A DNA stretch of 64,000 nt from assembly GCF_000204055.1 (NCBI RefSeq), contig NW_006768769.1, forward strand, positions 197,907-261,906, written 5' to 3'. The position numbers and the translations under genes are program-made. The DNA comes from Melampsora larici-populina 98AG31 (taxonomy: Eukaryota > Basidiomycota > Pucciniomycetes > Pucciniales > Melampsoraceae). Under the pieces are notes generated by a model. It did no database searches. It saw only the letters and a list, made by a program, of their open reading frames with translations, and had not been told where the DNA came from. The first letter of the stretch is position 1. Each line of letters opens with the position of its first letter. Below are positions 44,127-54,359 of this stretch, in pieces.

Positions 44127-45997
44127 ATGTCGACAGAACCGGAAGCACCAGATACAGCTAGGATTGAGAAGAACTTGGAGGCTTTTAACAATCAGTTAAA
44201 GCGAACGAGCGAGAGATTGGCAGGAAGAGGTAGTTCAGCCCCCCCTCCAGAAATCGACTCGACCTCCGCATCGACACCAACATTATCGTCCTCCACTAGT
44301 GTAAGTAGAGGCAGGGGGAGAGGTCGCGGGAAGAAAAGCACCGCATCATCAACCAGAGCGGCAACTGCTGCAAGAAGATTGGCTGCTGGAGAGAAGTCCA
44401 AGGATGGTACGGAAGATACTACAGATCCAGCCTCCACGGCAAATGGTACTTCATCGAGCACGGCTGACGTGGCTATACCTGGTGCAGAAGGTGCCGCTAA
44501 TCAAAGCAAGGGAATGGTAGAAGCAGGTTTGATAACCAGAGATGATGTTAGCGTGGGAACGAGACGTAAGCTATGTTTGAAATTGAATCATCCACCTTAG
44601 GGTGTTGCCGCAGATGCAATGCCACAATCGAATTGTGAAGCCATCGGTGGATGTTGCCTCTCAAGGAGAAGTTCGAGTTTGGACGGACATTGATTCCCTT
44701 TTCCTTTGGTTTTTGTCGTGATACAATAGCAGCGCGCTCGCCCAGCCGCAGAAATACCACCGCTGGTGTGGGAGTAAGTCCGCCCAGAGGCTTTCATTCT
44801 TGGTTGGCCGCCAACAACTACACCGTGATGTCGAAATCGTCCTTGACCGGTACCGACACCGCTGCAAATACCATTGCAAATGGGGTTTCTGTTACCTCTT
44901 GGGTTACATCTACTGCCGCTCCTCGTGCTACTTCTGCTGCGAAGTCCACGACTCCAACCAAGTCCACTACGGCAAAAGCCACCGATGTGAAATCAAAGTT
45001 GGTAGAATTTGTTGACTTGTCCACGGTCGATGACGACAAGTCTTCTAGTAAAACTGCAGAGAAGAAAATGAAATACGAAGATGAGGGAATCCAGTCTAAT
45101 GGCCTAGTTGCGATGTCAGATTATTTCGCGAAGAAACTCACCACCATGAAGGGCTACATCGCTTTGTCCGTTTTCAACGCCCAGTGGCTTCGGGAAGATC
45201 TCCTACAAAACACTCTGCGTAGTAGATCGACCAAGGAGAAGCTAGAAGACACTTACATCGGCTTACCAGTGCCGGTCAAATGGAAGATGACCTTCTCAGA
45301 ATGGGTGATAGCCTTTGATCTTTTCGTCGCCTACCTTTGTTATTATAAGCACGGACAACTTGCGGATAGATTCATGGTCCATAAAGAAAATGTTTTCGCT
45401 ATTCAGCGTGAAAATTTTAATTGGCCAATGGCTTTTAGATATGACATAGCCATCAGAACCACTGTGATGACCTTCAGAAACAAAAATGGCAAGATTGCGA
45501 ACCCAGCCGTCAGAAACGAGAAGTACGAAAGAGAAGCCTTTCGCGAAACAGAACGATTAAAAGATTTCTTACCTTCCTTTGCCGGAACGAACCCATATGC
45601 AAAGGGTGAAGCCAAAGAGTTCATCAACCCACTCTCCGGACTTGACAGTCGTCCTATCACACCTCTCTTTCATCACAAAAACAGTAACGCCAGGAAACCC
45701 AACGCTAGATCATGGAATCACTTGAATCAGTTAGTCCATGAAGGGCCTGGAGGAGTTAATTGCGGAGAGTGGGAAGATTGTAGAGGAAACGGAAGAAATG
45801 TCAGAGGAAGAGGAAGAGGTGGTGGTTACGCCGTTAATAATGGGGGAAATCGTGAAGACAATCGGAGAACTGAAGGGAGTGGATCATGGCATCAAGACGA
45901 GCGTCGTGAGGATCGTAGAGGAAATGATGATCGGAAAGGTGGAAATGATCGTTATGGAAGAAATTACCGTTATGGTGGGAATGGGAAGGCAAAGTAA
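44127..45997 (+). CDS. DIRS-like element Gag-like protein
   Basis: Start ATG at 44127 (MSTEPEAPDTARIEK). A GTAAGC donor at 44566 and an acceptor at 44732 join 44127-44565 to 44733-45997 in frame, giving about 567 aa. Without splicing, the first part stops at 44600. The N-terminal half is Ser/Thr/Ala-rich with a GRGRGRGKK tract. The central region (AMSDYFAKKLTTMKGYIALS onward, from about 45100) looks like the folded Gag core of DIRS elements (FSEWVIAFDLFVAYLCYYKH, FNWPMAFRYD). The C-terminus is an Arg/Gly-rich tail (NVRGRGRGGGYAV) suited to RNA binding. A residual CX-rich fragment just after 46060 suggests a zinc-finger exon may follow. It packages element RNA by inference. Confidence 0.65.
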
Positions 45998-46314
45998 GCC
46001 AAACAGGAATTTACTTACGGTTTCCTTTGTTGTGACTCTGCTGTTAAAGAAGTGTTTGTGATCAAAGTGGCCACTGCGGGCCATATCGCACCCCCTCCCT
46101 AATATGGAGTTCCGAGTTTCTTGATCTAGCATGATTGTTAAGGTGTCTGTGCATAGGCGTGGGATATCAGCGTGTGATCGTAGTCTGATGTTGTTTCTTA
46201 TGCTCGGTTGTTTTGAAATGAACTCGTGTGTTTCTCATCGGATGACTGACTCTGACACCTTTTCGTGGTTCTTTTGCCATTTGCCACGGTGATTGTGACA
46301 GAAGTGTTGAACAA

Positions 46315-48099
46315 TTGCCCAGAGATAGGAGCCCGTATTTGAGGAGAAGACCTGGAAGGAGAGATTCTGTTGAATCCCTTGGCCAACAGGGGCGAGAAGA
46401 TGAGAGCAACAAACTGGTAAAACTCCTACCTTATACGAACTCAGGTCTCAATTTTGACGACAGGTGGCCTAGTGAATCAGTAAGATGCGATCTAGTGATC
46501 CCTAGATGGAGAGAGCTTGTAGAGGAGTTGAACATTGGTGAGGATGCGGAAGAAGTGATCACGAGTTGTGAGATCGGTTTCGATCAGGGGATCCCGAGGC
46601 ATACGTTAGGAGCTAGAAAGTGGTTTACGCCAGCGAATCATGAGTCAGCTTTGGTGGCTCAAAGTAAAATTGCTAACACTTTGGCAAAGGAAAAACGGGC
46701 CTTTAGGATATTCGGTCCTTTTACTCACAAGGAAGTGTACGAAAAGATGGGTTTCTTCAGATCTAGCCCGATGGGCAGCGTAATTAATGGTGACGGATCC
46801 TTTCGGATAATCAACGACTTGTCGTATCCACGTAATGAACCCGATACCCCTTCGGTGAATAGCTTTGTAGATAAAGAAGACTATGGAACAACCTGGGATG
46901 ATTTCAAGGTGGTGTTAGTGTTGTTTAAGGAGAAAGGAAAATGGAAGATGGCGATATTTGACTGGGAAAAAGCCTATAGGCAGATTCCTTTACACATAAC
47001 TCAATGGAGATACCTTTTTATTCTTGACCTGTATAATCAGCTTTGGTTAGACACTAGGATCCAGTTTGGTGGTGTAGCTGGATGTGGTGTTTTTGGGAGA
47101 CCTGCGGATTTATGGAAAAAGATTATGGTGAAGCGGTTTGGGTTGAAAGCAGCTTTGAGATGGGTTGATGATAATCTGTTGATAAAAGAAGAGGACAACC
47201 CAGTTAGGATTCAGGATATTGTAAATTTAAGTAATGAAATGGGAGTGGCTTTGAATCAAGGGAAAGTGCACGAATTTGCTGACGAGCAGAGGTATATTGG
47301 ATTCATTTGGAACGCAAAAGAAAGGACGGTGCGCTTACCAGAAGACAAATTCGAGGAAAGGAAGAAGCAAGTCGACAAGTTTTTAGTACCTGGAGAATCA
47401 TTCTCATTGAAGGAGGTCAAAATTCTGGTAGGAAGACTGGGTAATACAACGTATATTGTACCAAATTTAAAATGCTGCATGCCGAGTTTTTACAGGTGGG
47501 AGAAAGAATGGCAGGTCAAGGCGGCAAAAAGGAAGGTACCTGGTTATCTGATGGAGGACTTACTGGAGTGGCAAAACGCACTGAAGAACTTCGAACCGCA
47601 CCGGATTATCCCAGATCTGATACCTATTGATTTAAACTGGGTGGGTGATGCGTCGATGACGGGAATTGGAGTGTTGATTGGTAATCGTTGGGCACAGTTC
47701 GAGTTGGTGAAAGGATGGAATGACTGGTTGCCGTTGCATGTCAAGAGGAACATTGCTTGGGCGGAGACAGTCGCTATAAGGTTAGGAATGATCATGATCA
47801 GTAATATCCAAGAGGTAGGTGGGAAATCCTTTTTGGTACTTACCGATAATACCACAACGCAAGCAGCTGTGGAGAAAAAGAAGTCGGGCGATAGAGCCGT
47901 GAATGGAGAATGGCGAGAGATCCAGAAGCTGTTAGTGGTTTTGCAAGCAGATATTGTAGCTCATCAAGTGAAATCTGGTGACAACTTGGCTGATTTGCTG
48001 TCACGGGGAAAGGAAAAAAGAGATGTCCGTGATTGTGTGAAGATCGAGATTCCGTCAGATCTGCGATTGATTGTGAAACAGGTGTTTGAAATGAAATAA
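46315..48099 (+). CDS. DIRS-like reverse transcriptase-RNase H
   Basis: A frame of about 594 codons without a good ATG near its start. The opening TTG follows a T/C-rich tract and CCCAG, so the frame is probably spliced to the upstream gag exons. Reverse transcriptase motifs are RIINDLSYPRNEP, motif A FDWEKAYRQIPL (Asp near residue 216), GGVAGCGVFGRPADLW and motif C RWVDDNLL (Asp residues near 285-286). RNase H follows with VGDASMTGIGVLIG and LTDNTTTQAA, ending near ADLLSRG. This order and the motif-C type are those of DIRS/Ngaro elements. All catalytic aspartates I can check are present. Confidence 0.85.
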   Translation: MPRDRSPYLRRRPGRRDSVESLGQQGREDESNKLVKLLPYTNSGLNFDDRWPSESVRCDLVIPRWRELVEELNIGEDAEEVITSCEIGFDQGIPRHTLGARKWFTPANHESALVAQSKIANTLAKEKRAFRIFGPFTHKEVYEKMGFFRSSPMGSVINGDGSFRIINDLSYPRNEPDTPSVNSFVDKEDYGTTWDDFKVVLVLFKEKGKWKMAIFDWEKAYRQIPLHITQWRYLFILDLYNQLWLDTRIQFGGVAGCGVFGRPADLWKKIMVKRFGLKAALRWVDDNLLIKEEDNPVRIQDIVNLSNEMGVALNQGKVHEFADEQRYIGFIWNAKERTVRLPEDKFEERKKQVDKFLVPGESFSLKEVKILVGRLGNTTYIVPNLKCCMPSFYRWEKEWQVKAAKRKVPGYLMEDLLEWQNALKNFEPHRIIPDLIPIDLNWVGDASMTGIGVLIGNRWAQFELVKGWNDWLPLHVKRNIAWAETVAIRLGMIMISNIQEVGGKSFLVLTDNTTTQAAVEKKKSGDRAVNGEWREIQKLLVVLQADIVAHQVKSGDNLADLLSRGKEKRDVRDCVKIEIPSDLRLIVKQVFEMK

Positions 48100-48187
48100 C
48101 CCCGTGTTTTCTATGCCCTTTCGTCTAAGAGTTCGATCGTTTCAAGTTTGACCTAAGTGCCCCTATTGAGTCCCGAGCCGGAGTTCC

Positions 48188-49324
48188 TTGTGTTACGACA
48201 ATTGCCTGACTAGTTACCTATACCTCGAAAACGAGAGGTTGAGGGAATTTAATCGTCCTGTGGAATTCAAAAATCAATTATCAACACATCGTAAAATGGA
48301 ATTCTTACGAGGCCCTGATGGATTAGACTCGACATCAGAAGATCGAGTGAAACAGTACTTACTAAATGGAAGCTGGGCACCTACGACACTAAAGCATTAC
48401 AATGCTGGAGTTACGAAGCTTATGGCTTTCGCACTCGATTCTCAAATACCAAGAAACTTACTACTCCCGATCGATCCAGGCGTTCTGTGCGAATTTGTTG
48501 TCTGGGCAAGCCCTCCTTTACCAGAGGACAACACACTCCAGGGACCGGCGCCGATCAAGTCAACTACAGTGAGGACTTGCCTTTCGGGCATTAAAGCCTG
48601 GCATCTTTTTCACCACTTCGAGTATCCACATAAAACAACACCCAGGGTGGAAGCTATCTTACGAGCGGCGGAGAAGTTGGAATTATTGAAGCACCCTAAA
48701 GAAAAGAAGAACCCGGTATTAGTAGGACATTTATTTAAGGTTTTGGAGGTTTTGTCAGACGGAGGTTTGGAGGATCAAGTGGCTTATACGGTTGCGTTGA
48801 CCGCGTTCTGGGGTATGGCCAGACTGGGAGAGTTGTTGAAAGCGCCGTCGAGTGCGAATAAGGTCTTTGTGAAAGACGTCGTATGGGATCCTCAAGGGAA
48901 GTTTCTGAAGCTTAGAATTCGAGAAGCCAAGACGGCCGTAGTGGGGGAAATCCAAGAGGTTCATCGTCAAAGTCAACGTTCACTTTTAGACCCGGTGGGA
49001 GCCATCAGGAGACTTATTACTGCGACAGGCGCAACAGAAGACGATGCATTGTTTTCATATCCTAGTGGAGATAAACGGATTACGTTGACGAAGGCTCGAG
49101 CTCAGAGAATATTTAATGATGTTTGGGTACGGAATGGATTACGACTTACGGGCCACTCCTTTAGAGTAGGAGGTGCGTCCTTGAGGTGGAATTTAGGTCA
49201 TCCATTGGAAGAAATCGTGGGTGTGGGTAGATGGAGATCGAAGGCATATAAGCTTTATATCAGGGAATATGACGACGAGGAGTTGTTACGTACTAGTAAT
49301 TTGTTGAAAGAACTTGCGGTATGA
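48188..49324 (+). CDS. DIRS-like tyrosine recombinase
   Basis: 378 aa from ATG 48188. The N-terminal part has the SAM-like core-binding region (WAPTTLKHYNAGVTKLMAFA). The catalytic domain holds the R-H-R-Y set: Arg in GMARLGELL (about 212), HSFR (His about 323, Arg about 326), GRWRSKAYKLYIREY with Trp near 349 and the nucleophile probably Tyr 357. It inserts a circular double-stranded cDNA of the element by site-specific recombination, replacing the DDE integrase of LTR elements. It lies 88 bp downstream of the reverse transcriptase ORF. A start further in, for example the Met of KMEFLRGPD, is also possible. The frame is uninterrupted. Confidence 0.88.
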   Translation: MCYDNCLTSYLYLENERLREFNRPVEFKNQLSTHRKMEFLRGPDGLDSTSEDRVKQYLLNGSWAPTTLKHYNAGVTKLMAFALDSQIPRNLLLPIDPGVLCEFVVWASPPLPEDNTLQGPAPIKSTTVRTCLSGIKAWHLFHHFEYPHKTTPRVEAILRAAEKLELLKHPKEKKNPVLVGHLFKVLEVLSDGGLEDQVAYTVALTAFWGMARLGELLKAPSSANKVFVKDVVWDPQGKFLKLRIREAKTAVVGEIQEVHRQSQRSLLDPVGAIRRLITATGATEDDALFSYPSGDKRITLTKARAQRIFNDVWVRNGLRLTGHSFRVGGASLRWNLGHPLEEIVGVGRWRSKAYKLYIREYDDEELLRTSNLLKELAV

Positions 49325-49419
49325 TCGTGGCTGATCAAATGTTGAATCAATGGAGTGTTGTTATCCGGGGAGTTTGCGTCTTTAGCCCGTCGGGAGCTAC
49401 CTAACTCAGGCCACCGTAG

Positions 49420-49490
49420 ATGGGGTTTTTCTCAGGCTCAGGACGATGCCCCGAGTTATGGGGAAGATCTCACCCCATCTGCGGTTCCTG
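49420..49490. repeat. Hairpin within the DIRS 3' region
   Basis: CCGTAGATGGGG is followed about 45 bases later by CCCCATCTGCGG, giving a 12-bp stem with one mismatch. It lies between the recombinase stop and the candidate right terminal repeat and may belong to the internal complementary region typical of DIRS elements. Confidence 0.6.
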
Positions 49491-49520
49491 GTAGTCCTAC
49501 CCCCCTCTAGCCTTTGGCAG
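49441..49520 (+). repeat. Candidate right terminal repeat of the DIRS-like element
   Basis: GC-rich segment with ATGCCCCGAG, ATCTCACCCC, GTTCCTGGTA and CTAGCCTTTGGCAG. The same blocks occur in this order in the reverse complement of 43751-43828. The alignment is gapped, so the repeat is imperfect. Confidence 0.45.
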
Positions 49521-49568
49521 AGGCCCCCCCCAAACACAACCAAAACCTCCCTCGCGGGAAAGGGGGTT

Positions 49569-49710
49569 CTGGTTGTATAGGATACAACCAGTAACGCGTA
49601 GAGGGTACTCTACAATGACGTATTGGATATGGAAATACAAAGTCATATTATGACTCTAGCGGGAATTCGTATACAAAGTATACATCACAAATCTATGACC
49701 ACTCATAGAT
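49569..49710. repeat. Run of six consecutive small hairpins
   Basis: Six inverted repeats follow one another in 142 bp: CTGGTTGTAT/ATACAACCAG (49569-49591), GTAGAG/CTCTAC (49598-49613), GTATT/AATAC (49620-49638), AGTCATA/TATGACT (49641-49655), GTATAC/GTATAC (49669-49683) and ATCTATGA/TCATAGAT (49691-49710). All but the third have stems of at least 6 bp without mismatch. They lie immediately beyond the DIRS-like element. Function unknown. Confidence 0.85.
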
Positions 49711-49775
49711 ATCACTAAGTAGAGAGTGGAATGAATTGATTAAATTGAGTGGTAAAAACACTATGGTGAGAGGTA

Positions 49776-49955
49776 CAGCCGTATTCATGATTGATGAACA
49801 CTCAAAAAAACTTTTCAAATGTTTTGAAAAAACTATTTGAATAATCACAGAAAAACTGCGGTGATTAATTATCTTTGCTGTACCTGTATTCACAATTTGC
49901 TGTGATTGTTCAAAAAGTTTTTCTTTCAAATGTTCATCAATCATGAATACGGCTG
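49776..49955. mobile_element. 180-bp MITE with TA duplication (Tc1/mariner-like)
   Basis: The left end CAGCCGTATTCATGATTGAT is repeated inverted at the right end for about 26 bases, with weaker inverted similarity further in. TA lies on each side (49774-49775, 49956-49957). Size, TA target and a CAG start fit a Tc1/mariner-type MITE. No coding capacity. Confidence 0.75.
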
Positions 49956-50324
49956 TAAAAGAAGAAGAAAATGGTTGAGCATTTGTGAGGTTTTATTCTT
50001 TCAAAAGGTTTTTGAGGTTTTAAAAAAAGATGAGATTTGAAGAAAAAGCTCTTAATCTGTTTAAATCAAAGTGGGGAAACAAAAAATTTACAGTTGTGTT
50101 GAAAATAAATGTTCTTTCTGTTATTTTTGGGGGTTTATTTTATGTATCTGGATGTGGTTTTTGACTTGGTATGTAGACTAGAAATAATTACATAGACCAA
50201 TCTCTATAAATCTAATAAAACAATTCATCTGATAGATTTTGGCAATTAAATTTTTTCAAATTGATGGTGATATGTATGTCTCTTGTAAATTTCTTTATGT
50301 CTGATAAATTTTTTCCTATTTCTC

Positions 50325-50418
50325 CAAACTTAACAGAAGTCCGCTCATTTTTTGGCTGTAGTGGCCATCAAACGTGGCCAATACAGCCAAAAAAACAAGT
50401 GGACTGTCATTAAGTTTG
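50325..50418. mobile_element. 94-bp hairpin MITE with 9-bp target duplication
   Basis: Nearly the whole element folds on itself: CAAACTTAA at the left pairs with TTAAGTTTG at the right, and GGCTGTAGTGGCCA pairs with TGGCCAATACAGCC around a short loop. The 9-bp word CTATTTCTC is directly repeated outside (50316-50324, 50419-50427). A 9-bp duplication points to a Mutator-like source. Confidence 0.82.
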
Positions 50419-50996
50419 CTATTTCTCTAATTTGACTCAGTCAATTGACACCAACAAACTCACTTTTGAAAAACTAAGAAATGTAGAATGTTAATTATGA
50501 AAGTTTGAATTTGTAGGTACCATAGCACTTTTGAAGGGTAGATTCAATTTTTGCATATTTTTTGTTTTGATTTTCATACATATTCAATAACATTAGTTGT
50601 AAACTGGAAGCTCACATCTTTAAAGGTTTCCCTAAATGTTCAATTACAATTTACACCAAAAACCAGTAGGTATTGTCATGGCATGGGCACTGTAAGAATG
50701 AGACAAAGAATCATCATTCTGTGTTTTCCTAGGGAGTGGGGATGCTAGGCTCTATTTTCTGAATTGAATTGAAACCAAGCTATAGGAATCAATATTTCCA
50801 GTCCTAGGGGTTTTGTCACCAGTGGGGTTCTATTTCTTCCTTCCAATGGCATTATTTTTTGCTTGGGACATGTGCCAGGTGGTGAAAGCCTCCATGTCTC
50901 TGTGAGATTGATACTTGTCAGCAGTGTTGATAAATACCAAGATGAGTTACCAATAGGGTTGGAGTAATATTGGTGGAAATCAAAGAGGAAGAAAAC

Positions 50997-53900
50997 TCAC
51001 TCAAAACGTTTTGACCAACTTGATGGTGGCCCATAGAGCAGATCTGTGATTTCAAAATTGAAATCTTTTGGATGCAACTTTTTCAAGTTTTCCAAATGAT
51101 TATTCCAACACTGGAACAGACTTGGTAAGCAATGAACTGGGACAGGGTTGTGTAAAACATCTTGAAATTGCCACAGCACATTGAATAGGTCATTAGAATT
51201 AGTGTAATCTAGTGTAATCCTATGTTGAATCAAACTCTGCCTATTGAGATTCAGAGAAAGATTTTTCTCAAATTGAAAGTCCATCCATTTTGAGAATATC
51301 CCTTTTAGAAACTCCCATGCACTCTTGAGTACCAAGCTGAGTGTCACTACTGGGAGTTCATTCTGGTAGAGGACTCTTACAAGACCTATGAAACCAACAG
51401 TCACTCTGTACTCAGCCATACTGATGACCTTGACAATTTTCTCAACATTTTCATCAGCAGGATTCCTATATGATGACACTTTTTTAGCCCTGGGTCTCTT
51501 TACAGCATATGTTATATCATCATTCAGTATTCCCTTTTGAAACTTTGTCATATGTTCAAGTAAGGAAACAAAGAAAGTGTGGACCTCTTGACACATATCA
51601 AATCCCACAGATGAGTGAAACTGTGCAGAATAGGATAGAAACTTGTAAATTTTGTACCAGCTTCCTTCCTTTGATGCACCAGGTGACGCAGCATATTTTC
51701 CAGACAATTTGACACCCTTGAATGCAATGTTTCTTATCTCTCCTCTTCCATAAAACCCACCATGGATATGTTTCAAGTGTGAGTCATGAAAAGTTTTGAT
51801 CTCTGAACAGTACCATAACAAAGGCTTTGCATTAATTCTTGAGGTTGTTCTTTGATCATCCCATTTATCCATAAGATGGTACATTGAATCAACTGCTAGG
51901 TCTGAATGTTGTTCAAGGCGGCTTAGGTAATGGAACCATAAGATTGGGTCTTTCCAGTCATCTTGGTTGAAATCCTTTCTCTTTGCCTGGTTTTCGTTCT
52001 TGTCATTTACATTCAAGTTCCTCCATTGCTCAAAATGAAGTTTAATAAATTCCCAAGCCTCTTTTAACAGCATCTCTAAAGAGTATTGGTTACCTCCATT
52101 GTTTGCAAAGACTCCAATGAGACCCAGAAATCCCATTGTGATTTTCAGGTGAGAAAGCTTGATTGCTAGGTCAATCAGATCAACTGCTGATTCTTCCTGA
52201 TCATAATTATTTTTGATCATCTCCTGGCGTAGATTCTCAAACCAAATTGTTGTCTCATAACACAAAGCTGATGAGCTATTCACCAGGAATTCACCAATCC
52301 GTTGCAGTGCTAGAACCAATCGATTTGATCTGGCTCTTGAGAAGCCTGTGATTGGTGATTTTTCTGCAAATTTGAAGCCAATTACACTGGCTGAATGCCT
52401 TGGTTCCAGCTTGTTTTCTGTTATCATTGAATGATCTTTTTCCATATTTGTAGAGCTCTTTGGTATGGATGTTGTCGTGTCTGGTGGTATATTGACTGCC
52501 TCCTCAAGTTGTGCGGTTCCTAAGTTGCTTGAAATTAAATGGGCATGTCCTTCAGGAATATGAATATCAATCAAATCTGATGATGTGGAATCTTCCTGTG
52601 GCACACTTGTGGGATTTTCTATCTCCTTTTCTCTTGTCAATCCTTTGTGTAATGATGTTCCATCCAGATTAGCTAGATGAATGTAAGAATTTCTGTGTAA
52701 ATTTTCCAAACCCATGTTGTACTTTTCCATCCAAAAATCTCTTGGGAGATTGTTCACTGTAGGGGATGGATCTTGAATTGAATCTGCAAGTGACCTTGAA
52801 TCCTTTGATACAGAGGTAAAGTTAGGAATTTCCTCATTCATTGGGCTATTGATTTCATCAATGGTAGTCCAAGTGGGTTTGAATTCATCATGGGGATGAA
52901 GGTTGAATTGGTTTTTCTCAGAACAGCCATAGAGGTTGGTGTGTGAAGCTGAAGATTCATACTGGGCAGCTTGGCTCTGCTTGAAAAACTGTCTTTTGTG
53001 ATCCATATTTGAAGGGTTTATAATAATATCATTCAGAGTATATGGTTGTTTTGATATTGAATCTTGCAGGCAGCTTTGAACTTGAGGAGTGACACTTTGA
53101 GCCATATCCATTTCAACAACCCTGCCTTTTCCAGGCAGAGAATATTCCTGGCTGTCAATGATAGAGGAGAACATATTTTCAAGTCCTGTATGGTGATCGA
53201 AGTTTACTTTCAATGGATCCAAAAATCTGTAGAGGGCCATGTTTGAAAAATCAGGGCTGTCTTGAAATTCCTGAAGCTTTTTTTCCTCGTCAAATCTCTC
53301 TGCAGGATCTGGAAGCAAGTAGCCTATGTTGTTTGATTCTTGTGCTCTTTCTTTTATGTTGATTTTTTTTCTTTCTCTCTTTCTTTCTCTTTTTATATTT
53401 TTTTTATCTTTCTTCAAGAATGAATGATGTACATGTTGTACGCAAGGGGGGGTGTTGGGATAGTCCTACGTGACTTCAAATTCTTTATGTAAAAGTCCTG
53501 TGAGACTAACCCATGATACGTAGAATCTAAGTGTGTGCTAAACAAACATATTACATCATGTGAAAACCGTTATGTAAAATTTTCACTATATAAATCCTAC
53601 TGGAGCAGTCAAGGAAAGGTGCTTCCTCTTCACCTTTCCTTTGTCTCTTTCTCTGACTGTTCCAGGTAGGATTTCTCTCTGTTTCTCTGTTTCTGTTTGC
53701 TTTTGTCCGTGAAATTTACATTACCTTTCCTTTGTCTCTTTCTCTGACTGTTCCAGAGCTCAAGAGTTATCACTTGTGAATTTGGGCCTTTTATGGGGAT
53801 TAAATGTTTCTATATCTGAGTCCAAAAGTTCATACAGGTCTGTTTTTGAAGTTGGAGTTTTATGGATCATATCTTTGCTTTGCTGTACGGTTTTTTCTAT

Positions 53901-54335
53901 TTCCCACAGAGGGTTTGCTGGAGAAGAATCTAGTGAAGCAGGTTGTGAAAACATTCCTAGGTGACTATGAGCATTCCAGTATGTATCAAGATTACTGTAT
54001 AAATTTTCATGTTGAGATGATTGATGTCCTTGATATCCTTCTTCAAAATGAGAAAAAGGTTTGTTTTGATCATACATTTGTAATACACCAGGACTTGAAT
54101 CATAATGGGTGCTATGTTTGTTGATTTCATCTTGTTTTATTAAATGTAATTGCAAGAGATCCTGACTTGTTAGTGTATTCACGTCAGACCAATTCTCTTC
54201 TGGAACAATAATTTCACCAAGATCCATACCCCCTTCTTCAAACCTTTGTTCAGTAGTCAATGGGGTGATGTTAGGTTGAAGTGCTGAGTTTGAATTCACC
54301 AATAGAAATGTCTTCCAAATGATCTTCCACATCAT
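50997..54335 (-). pseudogene. Tandem family copy A (unknown protein), broken by retroelement fragment
   Basis: The C-terminal 780 or so codons (50997-53342) and the first 190 or so (54335-53760, from MMWKIIWKTFLL) match copy B closely in order. Between them, about 40 residues of copy B are missing and about 415 bp of foreign sequence is present (53343-53757), consisting of a purine-rich strand, a polypurine tract and a partial LTR. The two halves could not give a normal protein without splicing out the insert, and I see no fitting sites. Both internal repeat units and the terminal region (HPKDFNFEITDLL) are otherwise open. An alternative start eight codons upstream (54359) exists. The break looks recent because no other frame damage is evident. 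Confidence 0.7.
53343..53757 (+). mobile_element. Truncated LTR-retrotransposon end inside copy A
   Basis: Contains a polypurine tract AAGGGGGGG (53445-53452) and then TGTTGGGATAGTCCTACG, the start of an LTR (53453). A TATATAAA box lies at 53587-53594. The LTR has an internal duplication of period 91 bp: the first copy ends TGTTCCAG|GTAGG (53665/53666) and the second TGTTCCAG (53756), then host-like sequence resumes. The expected LTR end (TCCCAACA) and any target duplication are missing, so this is a truncated 3' end rather than a solo LTR. Confidence 0.6.
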
Positions 54336-54359
54336 ATTTTGTGAAATTGTGTGAGCCAT

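Larger units (their letters stand above)
43751..49520 (+). mobile_element. DIRS-order tyrosine-recombinase retrotransposon
   Basis: A gag-like gene, reverse transcriptase-RNase H and a tyrosine recombinase follow each other on the plus strand. This gene set defines DIRS-order elements, which integrate without a DDE integrase. No DNA methyltransferase domain lies between RNase H and recombinase, unlike classical DIRS1. Candidate inverted termini are 43751-43828 and 49441-49520: read inverted, both contain TGCCCCGAG, then a GAT-TCACCCC block, a GGTAC/GGTAG block, then GCCTTTGG in the same order. The ends are approximate. All three main ORFs are open, so the copy may be intact. Confidence 0.82.

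Noticed and set aside
53453..53756. Complete solo LTR in family copy A
   Set aside because: The expected inverted end and target duplication are missing, and a polypurine tract precedes it, so it is a truncated element end.
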